Source of the DNA: Bacteroidales bacterium Phil6
GTDB lineage: Bacteria > Bacteroidota > Bacteroidia > Bacteroidales > F082
NCBI GenBank assembly: GCA_002633315.1
Contig: NWBN01000026.1
Coordinates: forward strand, 3,786-59,543
DNA length: 55,758 nucleotides
Reading direction: 5' to 3'
Positions 16,018 through 25,251 of this stretch are shown one piece after another. Every line of letters starts with the position of its first letter. Position 1 is the stretch's first letter. A program made the translations under genes and the position numbers. The notes beneath the pieces were generated by a model, which worked only from the letters and a program-made list of their open reading frames with translations, was not told the origin of the DNA and searched no databases.

Positions 16018-17243
16018 GTACGGGAAGTTCCATGTTCGGCGCACTGGCATACAATCAGGAAAAGGTGGACAACGGGGAAGCCAAGGTGCTTTTCTCCAAT
16101 AAAATGCTGTTGGACGAGGACGGGCATTCCAGCATCGGCGGGTGTATGCGCAGCTTTGAAATGCAGATGCCCGTCCATTTGTCCACCAAGAAGCCGATAT
16201 TGCACATTTCCATAAACCCGCACCCGGAAGACGTGCTTTCAGACCAGCAGTTGTCTGACATCGCACGGGAGTATATGCGGAAGTTGGGCTATGGCGACCA
16301 GCCTTATTTGGTCTATAAACACGAGGACATCGACCGCCACCATATCCACATCGTGGGCTTACGGGTGGACGAAAACGGCAAGCCGCTGAATGACAGGTTC
16401 GAGCACCGGAGAAGCAAGCAGATTACCCGTGAACTGGAACGGAAATACAACCTGCATCCGGCGGAGAGAAAGGAACGTGCCGAACGCCCCGAACTTAAAA
16501 AGGTCGATTACGCAGCCGGGGACGTGAAGCACCAGATTGGCAATACCGTGAAAGCGGCTTGTTACGGCTACCGCTTCCAGTCGTTCGGGGAGTACAGGGC
16601 GTTGCTTGCTACCTGGAACGTGTGTGCCGAGGAAGTCAAGGGGGAAATAAACGGCAGACCCTATCAGGGCATTGTCTATTTCGCCACGGACGATAAGGGC
16701 GAAAAGGTGGGCAACCCGGTAAAGGCATCCCGCATCGGCAAGTCGGTGGGCTACGAAGCGGTGCTGTGCAGGATGGAAAAATCGGGCAAGGCGATTAAGG
16801 ACGGGAAGCTGAAAGAGCGTACCCGGAAGATTGTCGCCGCAGCCATGCAGACCGCCCGTAACCGACAAAAGTTTGAACAGGAACTAAAACGGCAGGGCAT
16901 TGACGTGGTGTTCCGGCAGAACGACAGCGGGCGCATCTATGGCGTTACGTTCATCGACCACGACAGCCGGGTGGTATTGAACGGTTCACGTTTGGGCAAG
17001 GAGTTTTCGGCAAACGTGTTCAATGACCTGTATTCGGATGTCCAAACGGGACAGACCGAAAGCGTTGCTCCGCAGCGGGGACAAGGGCAGGACTTCACGC
17101 AACAGCCGCATACGGCGGCACGGCTTCCGGTCAGCGGACTGGGCGGGTTGTTCGGCGGATCTTCCATAGGAGAAGAACCGCCGCAGGACACCGCCGGGCA
17201 AAAGAGAAAGAAGAAAAAGAAGCGCACAAGACACATCGAATAA
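16002..17243 (+). CDS. mobB: relaxase MobB (mobilization nuclease)
   Basis: 413 residues from MVAKISTGSSMFGALAYNQE, the conserved beginning of this relaxase family; ATG 15990 is less likely. The metal-binding histidine motif DRHHIHIVGLRV is near residue 110, and conserved HISINPHPED lies before it. Relaxases nick oriT and stay bound to the 5' end of the transferred strand. The C-terminus is a basic tail (QKRKKKKKRTRHIE). All expected motifs are present, so the gene seems functional. Confidence 0.93.
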   Translation: MVAKISTGSSMFGALAYNQEKVDNGEAKVLFSNKMLLDEDGHSSIGGCMRSFEMQMPVHLSTKKPILHISINPHPEDVLSDQQLSDIAREYMRKLGYGDQPYLVYKHEDIDRHHIHIVGLRVDENGKPLNDRFEHRRSKQITRELERKYNLHPAERKERAERPELKKVDYAAGDVKHQIGNTVKAACYGYRFQSFGEYRALLATWNVCAEEVKGEINGRPYQGIVYFATDDKGEKVGNPVKASRIGKSVGYEAVLCRMEKSGKAIKDGKLKERTRKIVAAAMQTARNRQKFEQELKRQGIDVVFRQNDSGRIYGVTFIDHDSRVVLNGSRLGKEFSANVFNDLYSDVQTGQTESVAPQRGQGQDFTQQPHTAARLPVSGLGGLFGGSSIGEEPPQDTAGQKRKKKKKRTRHIE

Positions 17244-17260
17244 CTTAAAAACATACGACT

Positions 17261-19273
17261 ATGCAACAGGAAGATGATTTGAGGGGGCTTGCAAGGGTCA
17301 TGGACTTTATGCGGGCAATCAGTATTTTATTCGTGGGAATAAACGTGTACTGGTTCTGTTACTCCAGCCTGAAAGGATGGGAAGTAACCTTTGAGGTGAT
17401 AGACAAGATTTTGTGGAACTTCCAGCGTACCAGCGGGCTGTTCTCGTCCATGCTGTGGACGAAACTTTTTGCGGTGGTGTTTCTCGCCCTGTCGTGCATC
17501 GGGACAAAGGGGGTGAAGAACGAGAAGATAACTTGGACGAAGATACATTGCTGCCTTGCGGTGGGTTTCGTCCTGTTTTTCCTGAACTGGTGGCTGCTGG
17601 AACTGCCCTTGCCGCATACGGCGGACACGGCATTTTACATCACCACGCTGTCCGCAGGCTATATATGCCTGCTCATGGCGGGTACATGGATGTCCCGCCT
17701 GTTGAAGAACAACCTTATGGATGATGTCTTTAACACCGAGAACGAGAGTTTCCAGCAGGAAACCCGGCTTATCGAGAACGAGTATTCGATAAACCTGCCC
17801 ACACGTTTCTATTATAAGAAGAAATGGAACAACGGGTGGATAAATGTAGTGAACCCGTTCCGTGCCAGCCTTGTGCTGGGCACGCCGGGAAGCGGAAAGT
17901 CATACGCAGTGGTAAACAATTACATAAAACAGCAAATCGAGAAGGGTTTTGCACTCTACTGTTATGATTATAAGTTTCCCGACCTGTCGGAAATAGCATA
18001 TAATCATTTGCTCACGCATTTGGACGGCTACAAGGTCAAGCCCAAGTTTTACATTATTAATTTTGACGACCCACGCAGGAGCCACCGGTGCAACCCGATA
18101 AACGCCAGCTTCATGTCGGACATAGCGGACGCTTACGAAGCCAGCTACACGATAATGCTCAACCTCAATCGCAGTTGGATAACCAAGCAGGGCGACTTCT
18201 TCGTGGAAAGCCCGATTATCCTTTTGGCGGCAATCATTTGGTACTTGCGCATCTATCAGGGCGGCAGGTATTGCACGTTTCCCCATGCCATTGAACTGTT
18301 GAACAAGAAATACGCCGATGTGTTCACGATTTTGCGCAGCTATCCCGAACTGGAAAATTATCTTTCCCCGTTCGTGGACGCTTGGGAATCAGATGCCCAA
18401 GAGCAGTTGCAGGGGCAGATAGCGAGTGCCAAAATACCGCTTTCACGTATGATAAGCCCGGCACTTTACTGGGTAATGACGGGCGATGATTTCTCGCTGG
18501 ATATAAACAACCCGAAAGAGCCTAAAATACTGGTTGTCGGCAACAATCCCGACCGCCAGAACATCTATTCGGCGGCACTGGGATTGTATAACAGTAGAAT
18601 AGTGAAGCTGATAAACAAGAAAGGTCAGCTTAAAAGTTCGGTGATTATAGACGAGTTGCCCACTATCTACTTCCGTGGTCTTGACAACCTGATTGCGACC
18701 GCCCGAAGCAACAAGGTGGCGGTTCTGCTGGGCTTTCAGGATTACAGCCAGCTTACCCGTGATTACGGGGACAAGGAAAGCCGTGTGATACAAAATACGG
18801 TAGGCAACGTGTTCAGCGGTCAGGTGGTCGGTGAAACGGCAAAAATCCTGTCGGAGCGTTTCGGGAAGGTGTTGCAGAAACGGCAGAGCATGACAATCAA
18901 CCAGCGGGAGAAGTCCACCTCGATAAGCACCCAGATGGACAGCCTGATACCTGCCAGCAAAATATCCAACCTCACGCAAGGCATGTTCGTGGGGGCGGTG
19001 GCGGACAACTTCGATGAACGGATAGAACAGAAGATTTTCCACTGTGAAATCGTAGTGGACAACGAGAAGGTGAAACGTGAAACTGCCCGTTACGTGAAGC
19101 TACCGCAGATTATCGACTTCACCGACAAGGACGGCAACGACCGTATGCAGGAAGAGATACAAGCCAACTACGAGCGCATCCGTCAGGAAGTCCGGCAGAT
19201 TGTCGAAGACGAGATAACCCGTATCAAGAATGACCCGGAGCTGTGCCATTTCCTAAAAGATAATGAGGAATAA
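17261..19273 (+). CDS. mobC: type IV coupling protein MobC (VirD4/TraG-like)
   Basis: 670 residues: four N-terminal membrane segments (about 17-36, 67-83, 95-113, 125-142), Walker A GTPGSGKS near 207-214 and Walker B SSVIIDELPTIYF near 463, followed by ATARSNKVAVLLGFQDYSQL. Coupling proteins bring the relaxase-DNA complex to the VirB4/VirB6 channel and pump DNA. It follows the relaxase by 17 bases in one operon. Confidence 0.94.
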   Translation: MQQEDDLRGLARVMDFMRAISILFVGINVYWFCYSSLKGWEVTFEVIDKILWNFQRTSGLFSSMLWTKLFAVVFLALSCIGTKGVKNEKITWTKIHCCLAVGFVLFFLNWWLLELPLPHTADTAFYITTLSAGYICLLMAGTWMSRLLKNNLMDDVFNTENESFQQETRLIENEYSINLPTRFYYKKKWNNGWINVVNPFRASLVLGTPGSGKSYAVVNNYIKQQIEKGFALYCYDYKFPDLSEIAYNHLLTHLDGYKVKPKFYIINFDDPRRSHRCNPINASFMSDIADAYEASYTIMLNLNRSWITKQGDFFVESPIILLAAIIWYLRIYQGGRYCTFPHAIELLNKKYADVFTILRSYPELENYLSPFVDAWESDAQEQLQGQIASAKIPLSRMISPALYWVMTGDDFSLDINNPKEPKILVVGNNPDRQNIYSAALGLYNSRIVKLINKKGQLKSSVIIDELPTIYFRGLDNLIATARSNKVAVLLGFQDYSQLTRDYGDKESRVIQNTVGNVFSGQVVGETAKILSERFGKVLQKRQSMTINQREKSTSISTQMDSLIPASKISNLTQGMFVGAVADNFDERIEQKIFHCEIVVDNEKVKRETARYVKLPQIIDFTDKDGNDRMQEEIQANYERIRQEVRQIVEDEITRIKNDPELCHFLKDNEE

Positions 19274-19306
19274 GAGATTGCATTTCTTAGGGAATAGTAT
19301 TTTTTG

Positions 19307-19314
19307 TATTTTTG
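19307..19314 (+). promoter_or_regulatory. -7 box of the 559-aa cargo gene
   Basis: TATTTTTG matches TAnnTTTG and lies 22 bases before the ATG at 19337. With the terminator at 21040 it makes the cargo gene an independent cassette inside the ICE. Confidence 0.5.
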
Positions 19315-19336
19315 AAGAAATATAAATAGTACGCTT

Positions 19337-21016
19337 ATGAATGAAAGAGATTATGTTTTATGCGAAGATATAAAAGATAAAATATCTAGGAAGTTTATAG
19401 AAAACGGATGGATAACAGTTAGTGATTATGGAATACATTCTGCATTGGTAATTGATGAAAATGTATTAGAAGTATTAGAGAGTTATTGTTGGGATTTGCA
19501 TCGGGGAGATGGAATGCCTGGGGTTTTTGTAAGGTATGTAAATAAGAAGCCCATAGTGAATTATGATAGATTGGGACACAATAAATGTGAAGCTTTTGTC
19601 TTTTATAGAGATGGTTATGGTACACATCCATCTTATATTGAATTATCCGAAGAATTTAGATTATATCATAATTTACATGAAAAATACATCTCAGAAGAAG
19701 AAAAGGTATATGTTGTTATGAATAATGGTTCAGAAGAAGTCGTAGCTAAACTGTCTAAACTATCATTGTACATTAAAGCTAAATATATAAAAGACTATCT
19801 TGCAATAAGGAAAATCAATTTATTGATATTTTTTGATATAGAAAATTATAGTTCTTCAACATATTCAGAGCTTAATATTATTCCTGTTAATAATCAAATA
19901 ATAAAGGGAGATGATTATATCTATAATTACACGAATATGGTTGATTTTTTGAATGAAGAAAAGAAATCTTGTGGTTGGATAATGGGTAAATGCATTTTAC
20001 GTTATGAACAAAAAAATGCCTATGACCTTTTTGAGCGGGATAATAATCAATATTTAGATTATATAATTGGATATGATAATAATGGAGATGAATTACTGCA
20101 TACTTGCAATAAGAATTTTTTATCAAATTACTTCGTTCAAAAAGAGAATGAGCCATTAGAATTAACACCTGTTTTTTTTTCTAAAGAAGTATTGGATAAG
20201 TATTATGCCAACCCCAATAAATACACTGTTAGCGATGGTCTTATCACTTGTGATGGCTCTTGGAGTTTGAGAGTTGATAATAATTGTAAAGAGTATGTAG
20301 TTGTAATGTTGGTTGATTTAGGAACATTAAATTATAAAGAACAGTCATATTGGAAAGGATTTAATATAGCTCCACCCCATAATGGAAGTTTAAGCTATAC
20401 AGCTTATCAACGTTGGATTAAAGGAGTGTGGTGTAATCCTATAAGCCCTGATTTTGTATTTAAACAGAAATACCAATCTTTTAATAAAGGATGGTATGAA
20501 AAATACGGCTGGTATTTATTCATTCCTTTAATAAATGAAGATGAACATAGATTTAAAACTTTACATTGTTTAACAACTCTAGATAACGAGCAGGATTTTG
20601 ATGAACAAATTTTATCATTAGTAAAATTGTTTATAGATTCTCTAAACCAAGAAGAACTAATAAAAAACATCCATGTAGAGAAAAAAGAAGTAATTGATTT
20701 TTTGAAGAAAAAAGACGTTGAGAACTTGAAAGACATAAAAACAGGAATAGATAAGTTTGAACTATTTATTTTATCACAGCGATATTCAATCCCAAACATG
20801 TTTGATTTTTTAAGAAAATTGCAAGCATTACGTTCTTTTGATGTTGCTCACAGAAAAAGTTCTGATAAAACTAAACGAAAAAGTATAATCAATTTCTTTG
20901 GTTTAGATACAAAACATAAACAGGAAATACTAGATAATATTTTCAGAGATGCAGTAAAAACTCTTTTAACATTAGAAGATTTATTCATAAATGATAATTT
21001 AGTTAGTAAGGAATAA
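19337..21016 (+). CDS. low-GC cargo protein with a HEPN-like motif
   Basis: 559 residues, no signal peptide or membrane segment, very A/T-rich codon use unlike mobC before it and the DUF3945 gene after it. I do not recognise the N-terminal two thirds, which look like mixed alpha/beta (GYGTHPSYIELSEEF). The C-terminal ~130 residues are helical and contain LQALRSFDVAHRKS near residues 510-523, which fits the R-x4-6-H motif of HEPN ribonucleases. ApeA-type and other abortive-infection proteins combine an unknown N-domain with a C-terminal HEPN, so a phage-defence role is plausible but is inference. Own promoter and terminator; inserted between mobC and the exc module. Confidence 0.6.
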   Translation: MNERDYVLCEDIKDKISRKFIENGWITVSDYGIHSALVIDENVLEVLESYCWDLHRGDGMPGVFVRYVNKKPIVNYDRLGHNKCEAFVFYRDGYGTHPSYIELSEEFRLYHNLHEKYISEEEKVYVVMNNGSEEVVAKLSKLSLYIKAKYIKDYLAIRKINLLIFFDIENYSSSTYSELNIIPVNNQIIKGDDYIYNYTNMVDFLNEEKKSCGWIMGKCILRYEQKNAYDLFERDNNQYLDYIIGYDNNGDELLHTCNKNFLSNYFVQKENEPLELTPVFFSKEVLDKYYANPNKYTVSDGLITCDGSWSLRVDNNCKEYVVVMLVDLGTLNYKEQSYWKGFNIAPPHNGSLSYTAYQRWIKGVWCNPISPDFVFKQKYQSFNKGWYEKYGWYLFIPLINEDEHRFKTLHCLTTLDNEQDFDEQILSLVKLFIDSLNQEELIKNIHVEKKEVIDFLKKKDVENLKDIKTGIDKFELFILSQRYSIPNMFDFLRKLQALRSFDVAHRKSSDKTKRKSIINFFGLDTKHKQEILDNIFRDAVKTLLTLEDLFINDNLVSKE

Positions 21017-21039
21017 GATTTTTAAGTCTGATTCAAATG

Positions 21040-21068
21040 AAGCAATCCTTTGGGGATTGCTTTTTTTA
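21040..21068 (+). terminator. intrinsic terminator of the cargo gene
   Basis: AAGCAATCC (21040-21048) and GGATTGCTT (21054-21062) form a 9-bp stem with a 5-nt loop followed by T's to 21067. It is a clear Rho-independent terminator 23 bases after the stop codon. Confidence 0.85.
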
Positions 21069-21077
21069 AACCTATAT

Positions 21078-21112
21078 GGACAATCTCAGACATCATAGGA
21101 CAAATCGGGACA
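21078..21112. repeat. paired 15-mer, locus 3 (before the DUF3945 gene)
   Basis: In inverted orientation relative to the other loci: GGACAATCTCAGACA at 21078-21092 and GGACAAATCGGGACA at 21098-21112, 20-bp period. The second is the exact reverse complement of TGTCCCGATTTGTCC. It lies about 40 bases upstream of the -7 box at 21151, a position suited to an activator. Confidence 0.7.
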
Positions 21113-21150
21113 CTCATTGCCGCCTGTCAAAATATAGTATATTTAGTCGT

Positions 21151-21175
21151 TACCTTTGGACGGGAATAATCCCGT
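21151..21175 (+). promoter_or_regulatory. promoter and leader hairpin of the DUF3945 gene
   Basis: TACCTTTG (21151-21158) fits the -7 consensus. It is followed at once by the perfect inverted repeat ACGGGA/TCCCGT (21160-21175), which would be at the 5' end of the transcript and may stabilise it. Confidence 0.5.
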
Positions 21176-21176
21176 A

Positions 21177-21195
21177 ACCACTAAAATTCCAATTA
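21177..21195 (+). repeat. ICE-wide 20-bp element, copy 3
   Basis: ACCACTAAAATTCCAATTA, four bases before the start codon at 21199, one base shorter than the copy before traN. Same strand sense relative to the gene as in the traN and traE copies. Confidence 0.6.
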
Positions 21196-21198
21196 TTT

Positions 21199-22521
21199 AT
21201 GGCAAACAGAATGAACCCGCCCGCAGAGGGGCAGGAAAAAGACGTGCTGCTGGTCTTGAATAAACAGCAGGGGAAAGTGAGTGCCGTTAAAGGTATCGAC
21301 AACGAGGGTAATTTGCAGACCGTAGAACCGACCCAATCACATATCGGTGAGTTTATGCAGGTGGACAGGAACAGCGATGTGTTCAGCAACTTCATTTCCA
21401 ATTTCTTCCGCAGGTATCAGGACACGGAGGGACTGGCTTTGTTCCGCAGCAAGGCTACGGAAGCGGAACAGGACGCAAAAGCTATCGAGGACAACCACCG
21501 CAACCCCACGCCGGAGGGCGACAGACGGGCGGAAATGTTGCGAGTTCCGAATCCCGACAATAACGGGGGCAGGCAGGACTACCGTTTCGACCCGGTTAAA
21601 ATCAACTGGGAGGACTTGAAGAAAGTCGGCATTACCGCCGACACTTTGAAAAACACAAAGGATTTCGACAGGGTGATGCGTGGCTACAAATCCCGCAACA
21701 CCTATACTGTTTCGGGAACGGTAGGCGGTTTCTACCTTAAACCTACCGATGTCAAGCTCTCTTTCTATCAGGCAAAGGACGGGACGGTAGTGCCTAAGCT
21801 GCACGGCGTGCAAATGGATGAAAAGCTGCTTCAACGCCCGTATAACGGGCACGAATTTTCCAAGCAGGAACAAGGCAACTTGCTGGGAACTGGCAATCTG
21901 GGCGGTATTATCCAAATCAAAGACCCGAAAAACGGGGAGCAAATCCCCGTGTTCGTCAGCCGGGACAGGTACACCCATGAACTGGAGTACATGCGGGCTG
22001 ACAAGTGGAAATGTCCCGATACTGTTTGTGGTGTGAAAGTAAGCCCGGAACAGAAAGCCGCTTTTGAAGCCGGGAAACCCGTCAAGATGGAAAACCTGCA
22101 ATTCAAGGACGGGACGAAACGCAGTGCCTATCTTCAAGTCAGCGCAGTGGAGCGTGGCTTGGAGTTCCTGCCGAGGTCTGCCGTCCAGTTCTTGCAGCAG
22201 GGGCAGCAGCCCGCACAACAGCAGGTCACAGGATTAAAGGACGGCAAGGGTGTGGAGTTCAACGGTCATGTGCAGCCCGGAGTACAGGGCAAATCCTCCG
22301 GCAAGGTGCAGCCGAAAGATGTTATCCCCGTTTCCGAGAGCCGGACGCAGGTAGCGGTCAATTCTGGAGGAAAGACCGATGAAGCAACCAAACAGACCAA
22401 AGAGCCGCTGAAACAGGGACAACAGAAACCCATCGCCAAGCAGAAAGAGAAACAGGAAAAAGCACAGGACAAGAGCCTGAAAGCGGATAAGCCCAAGAAG
22501 TCCAGAGGGATGAAAATGTAG
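21199..22521 (+). CDS. DUF3945/DUF4099-type ICE protein
   Basis: 440 residues, hydrophilic, beginning MANRMNPPAEGQEKDVLLVL. The central part (about 150-330) carries the repeated pattern of DUF3945 proteins (two similar halves with YNGHEFSKQEQGNLLGTGNL and KVSPEQKAAFEAGKPVKMEN). The last ~80 residues are a Lys/Gln-rich low-complexity tail. These proteins sit next to topoisomerase III genes in Bacteroidota ICEs; their function is unknown. It ends 26 bases before topB and shares its promoter. Confidence 0.8.
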   Translation: MANRMNPPAEGQEKDVLLVLNKQQGKVSAVKGIDNEGNLQTVEPTQSHIGEFMQVDRNSDVFSNFISNFFRRYQDTEGLALFRSKATEAEQDAKAIEDNHRNPTPEGDRRAEMLRVPNPDNNGGRQDYRFDPVKINWEDLKKVGITADTLKNTKDFDRVMRGYKSRNTYTVSGTVGGFYLKPTDVKLSFYQAKDGTVVPKLHGVQMDEKLLQRPYNGHEFSKQEQGNLLGTGNLGGIIQIKDPKNGEQIPVFVSRDRYTHELEYMRADKWKCPDTVCGVKVSPEQKAAFEAGKPVKMENLQFKDGTKRSAYLQVSAVERGLEFLPRSAVQFLQQGQQPAQQQVTGLKDGKGVEFNGHVQPGVQGKSSGKVQPKDVIPVSESRTQVAVNSGGKTDEATKQTKEPLKQGQQKPIAKQKEKQEKAQDKSLKADKPKKSRGMKM

Positions 22522-22547
22522 TACCTACCATTAAAAAGTGAAGAATT

Positions 22548-24635
22548 ATGATTGCATTGATAGCGGAAAAGCCCAGCGTGGCAAAAGACATTGCCCGGAT
22601 TATCGGGGCGACACAAAGGAATGACGGGTATCTGTCCGGCAACGGGTACATGGTGACATGGGCGTTCGGGCACTTGATACAGCTTGCCATGCCCGAAGCC
22701 TATGGCGTGGCAAATTTTCGTAGGGAGAGCCTGCCCATACTTCCGTCCGATTTCCGGCTAATCCCCCGTCAGGTGAAAGCCGAGAAAGGCTACAAGGCAG
22801 ACCCCGGCGTGTTGAAACAGTTGAAAGTGATTAAGGAGGTGTTCGACCAGTGCGACAGGATTATTGTCGCCACCGATGCCGGGCGTGAGGGGGAATTGAT
22901 TTTCAGGTATATATTCCATTACCTGAACTGCCGCAAGCCTTTTGTCCGGCTGTGGATAAGCAGCCTTACCGACAAGGCTATCCGTGAGGGAATGGACAAT
23001 TTGCAGCCGGGCGGATGTTACGATAACCTCTATCTCTCCGCCAAGTCCCGCAGTGAAGCCGACTGGCTGATAGGGATAAACGCCACGCAAGCGTTGAGCG
23101 TAGCCGCCGGACAGGGCGTGTTCTCGTTGGGCAGGGTGCAGACACCCACGCTCGTGATGATATGCAGCCGTTTTTTGGAGAACAGTAATTTTGTCCCGAC
23201 CAAGTTCTGGCAGCTCAAAACGGCGACCGCCAGCGGGGGAATAGGTTTCACTGCCCAATCGACCGACAAGTGGGAACAGCAGTCCGATGCCATAGCCGCC
23301 CTGCAACGGGTAAAGGATGCCGGGCAGCTTGTGGTGAAGTCTGTTGAGAGGAAAGAAACCAGCCAAGAACCGCCCCTTTTGTACGACCTTACCACGCTGC
23401 AAAAGGAAGCGAACACGAAGCTGAATTTTTCAGCGGACAAGACGCTTTCGATAGCGCAAAGCCTGTATGAAAAGAAAGTGATGTCCTATCCGAGAACCGG
23501 AAGCCGTTATATTTCGGAGGATGTTTTCGAGGAAATGCCGGAACGCATCGCACTGTTGGGACAATACCCCCGCTTTGCTGGATATGCTGCCAGCTTGAAC
23601 AGCAACACACTGAACCGCCGCAGCGTGAATGACGGCAAGGTAACCGACCACCATGCCTTAATCGTTACCGAGAACCTGCCCGATGAACTTTCCGAAGATG
23701 AAAGGGCGGTCTATGAACTGGTAGCCGGGCGTATGCTGGAAGCCTTTTCGGACAAATGCGTGAAAGACGTTACCACCGCTGTATTGTCTGCCGGAAATAC
23801 CGATTTCACCGTAAAAGGGGCGATAATGAAAGAAGCCGGATGGCGGGCTGTGTTCAACGAGCAGGAAGCAGGTGAGGACGGAGAAGCTGCCGGACTGCCA
23901 CAGCTTCAGGAGGGAGAAATATTGTCGCTCTCCGGCGTGGATCTGCTCGAAAAGCAGACCAAGCCGAAACCGCTGCATACGGAAAGCAGCCTGCTTACCG
24001 CAATGGAAAATGCGGGCAAGGAACTGGAGGATGCCGAGTTGAAAGCCAGCCTGAAAGATGCCGGGATAGGTACGCCAGCCACTCGTGCGGCGATTATTGA
24101 AACACTGTTCGCACGCCAGTACATTGTACGTGAGAAAAGGAATATTATACCCACAGAAAAGGGACTTGCCGTTTACAGGATTGTCAGGGACAAGAAGATT
24201 GCCGATGTCGAAATGACGGGTATGTGGGAAACCGCCCTTGCCAAGATAGAAGCGGGCTGCATGGATGCCGACACATTCAGGAAAGGTATCGAGGTCTATG
24301 CCGCCCAAATCACGGCGGAACTGCTTTCCGTACAACTGTCCATTGCCGGAGGTGAAACCTGTCCCTGTCCGAAATGTGGCAGCGGACGCATCCTGTTCTA
24401 CCCGAAAGTGGCGAAATGTTCCAACGTGGACTGTACGCTTACCATATTCCGTAACAAGTGCGACAAGCAACTGACCGACAAGCAGGTTGTTGAACTGGTG
24501 ACGAAGCGGAAGACCGGGTTAATCAAGGGCTTCAAGGGAAAGAACGGCAAGGTTTTCGATGCTTCGCTGGTACTGGACGAACAGTTCAATGTCGCTTTTT
24601 CATTTCCTGAAAAGAAAGGAAAGCCGAAGAAATGA
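22548..24635 (+). CDS. topB: type IA topoisomerase (topoisomerase III, exc position)
   Basis: 695 residues. TOPRIM motifs are at the N-terminus (MIALIAEKPSVAKDIA and IIVATDAGREGELIF near residue 105-120), the active-site tyrosine is in MSYPRTGSRYIS near 314, and a C-terminal zinc-finger-like CPCPKCGSG with CSNVDC lies near 605-630. In CTnDOT the equivalent gene, exc, affects excision and tra activation although its topoisomerase activity is not strictly needed. The protein looks complete. Confidence 0.93.
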   Translation: MIALIAEKPSVAKDIARIIGATQRNDGYLSGNGYMVTWAFGHLIQLAMPEAYGVANFRRESLPILPSDFRLIPRQVKAEKGYKADPGVLKQLKVIKEVFDQCDRIIVATDAGREGELIFRYIFHYLNCRKPFVRLWISSLTDKAIREGMDNLQPGGCYDNLYLSAKSRSEADWLIGINATQALSVAAGQGVFSLGRVQTPTLVMICSRFLENSNFVPTKFWQLKTATASGGIGFTAQSTDKWEQQSDAIAALQRVKDAGQLVVKSVERKETSQEPPLLYDLTTLQKEANTKLNFSADKTLSIAQSLYEKKVMSYPRTGSRYISEDVFEEMPERIALLGQYPRFAGYAASLNSNTLNRRSVNDGKVTDHHALIVTENLPDELSEDERAVYELVAGRMLEAFSDKCVKDVTTAVLSAGNTDFTVKGAIMKEAGWRAVFNEQEAGEDGEAAGLPQLQEGEILSLSGVDLLEKQTKPKPLHTESSLLTAMENAGKELEDAELKASLKDAGIGTPATRAAIIETLFARQYIVREKRNIIPTEKGLAVYRIVRDKKIADVEMTGMWETALAKIEAGCMDADTFRKGIEVYAAQITAELLSVQLSIAGGETCPCPKCGSGRILFYPKVAKCSNVDCTLTIFRNKCDKQLTDKQVVELVTKRKTGLIKGFKGKNGKVFDASLVLDEQFNVAFSFPEKKGKPKK

Positions 24636-24684
24636 CTTATCTTTATCGCTGAAATTTCATTGTGATGGGTTTTAAGGCTTATGA

Positions 24685-24703
24685 TAATTGAAATTTTAGT
24701 GGT
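24685..24703 (-). repeat. ICE-wide 20-bp element, copy 4
   Basis: Minus-strand ACCACTAAAATTTCAATTA, between topB and the DHFR-like gene. Here it does not precede a start codon and may mark a former gene boundary. Confidence 0.55.
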
Positions 24704-24735
24704 TGCGCCCGGAGGGAAACCGGGCGCATTTTTTA
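24704..24735. terminator. intrinsic terminator after topB
   Basis: TGCGCCCGG (24704-24712) and CCGGGCGCA (24720-24728) form a strong 9-bp GC stem with a 7-nt loop, then TTTTTT on the plus strand. The T-run overlaps the stop of the convergent DHFR-like gene. Confidence 0.85.
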
Positions 24736-25251
24736 TATGTTCCCGTCAAACAGGTAGGTCGAACGGACAATTCCGTTTCCTAATACGTTACTTTCCGACA
24801 ACTTCCACTGCGAGCCGAATGTTTCCCCGACAAAGCCGATGCCTTTGCCTATCATAACGGGGACGGTATAGATTGTCAGACTGTCCATCAGTCCGGCTTT
24901 TATCAGCGAGGTAATCAGTTTTCCGCCACCCACCACCAATATGTCATGCGTTTGTTTTAGTTCATAAACCTTTTGCAGCGGTTCTTCGGTCAGGAACTCC
25001 ACCCCGCAGTCAGGCGTTACGTTGGTGTCGTAGTGTGACACCACAAAAGACCGCTTGCTTTTGTGCGGCCACCCGCCCCAGTGTTCAAAGATGTAGTTGT
25101 AGGTGTTCGCTCCCATGAGCAGGTAATCTGCTTCCAGGTATTGCTTGCCAACAATATTTTTTATTTCACGGGGTAACCAGTCCAGTTCCTTGTCTAAGGT
25201 GGCTGTATGTCCGTCAAGAGATACGGCGATGTGTGCTTTTATTTGTTTCAT
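24733..25251 (-). CDS. RibD/dihydrofolate-reductase-like reductase
   Basis: 172 residues with the RibD C-terminal (DHFR-like) fold: MKQIKAHIAVSLDGHTA at the start, LLMGANTYNYIF near 45, DILVVGGGKLITSLIKAGLMD near 105-125 and VPVMIGKGIGF after it. It binds NADPH and reduces a pterin- or pyrimidine-like substrate. Whether it confers trimethoprim resistance cannot be told. It has its own promoter nearly 300 bases upstream and a structured leader. Confidence 0.85.
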   Translation of the reverse strand: MKQIKAHIAVSLDGHTATLDKELDWLPREIKNIVGKQYLEADYLLMGANTYNYIFEHWGGWPHKSKRSFVVSHYDTNVTPDCGVEFLTEEPLQKVYELKQTHDILVVGGGKLITSLIKAGLMDSLTIYTVPVMIGKGIGFVGETFGSQWKLSESNVLGNGIVRSTYLFDGNI

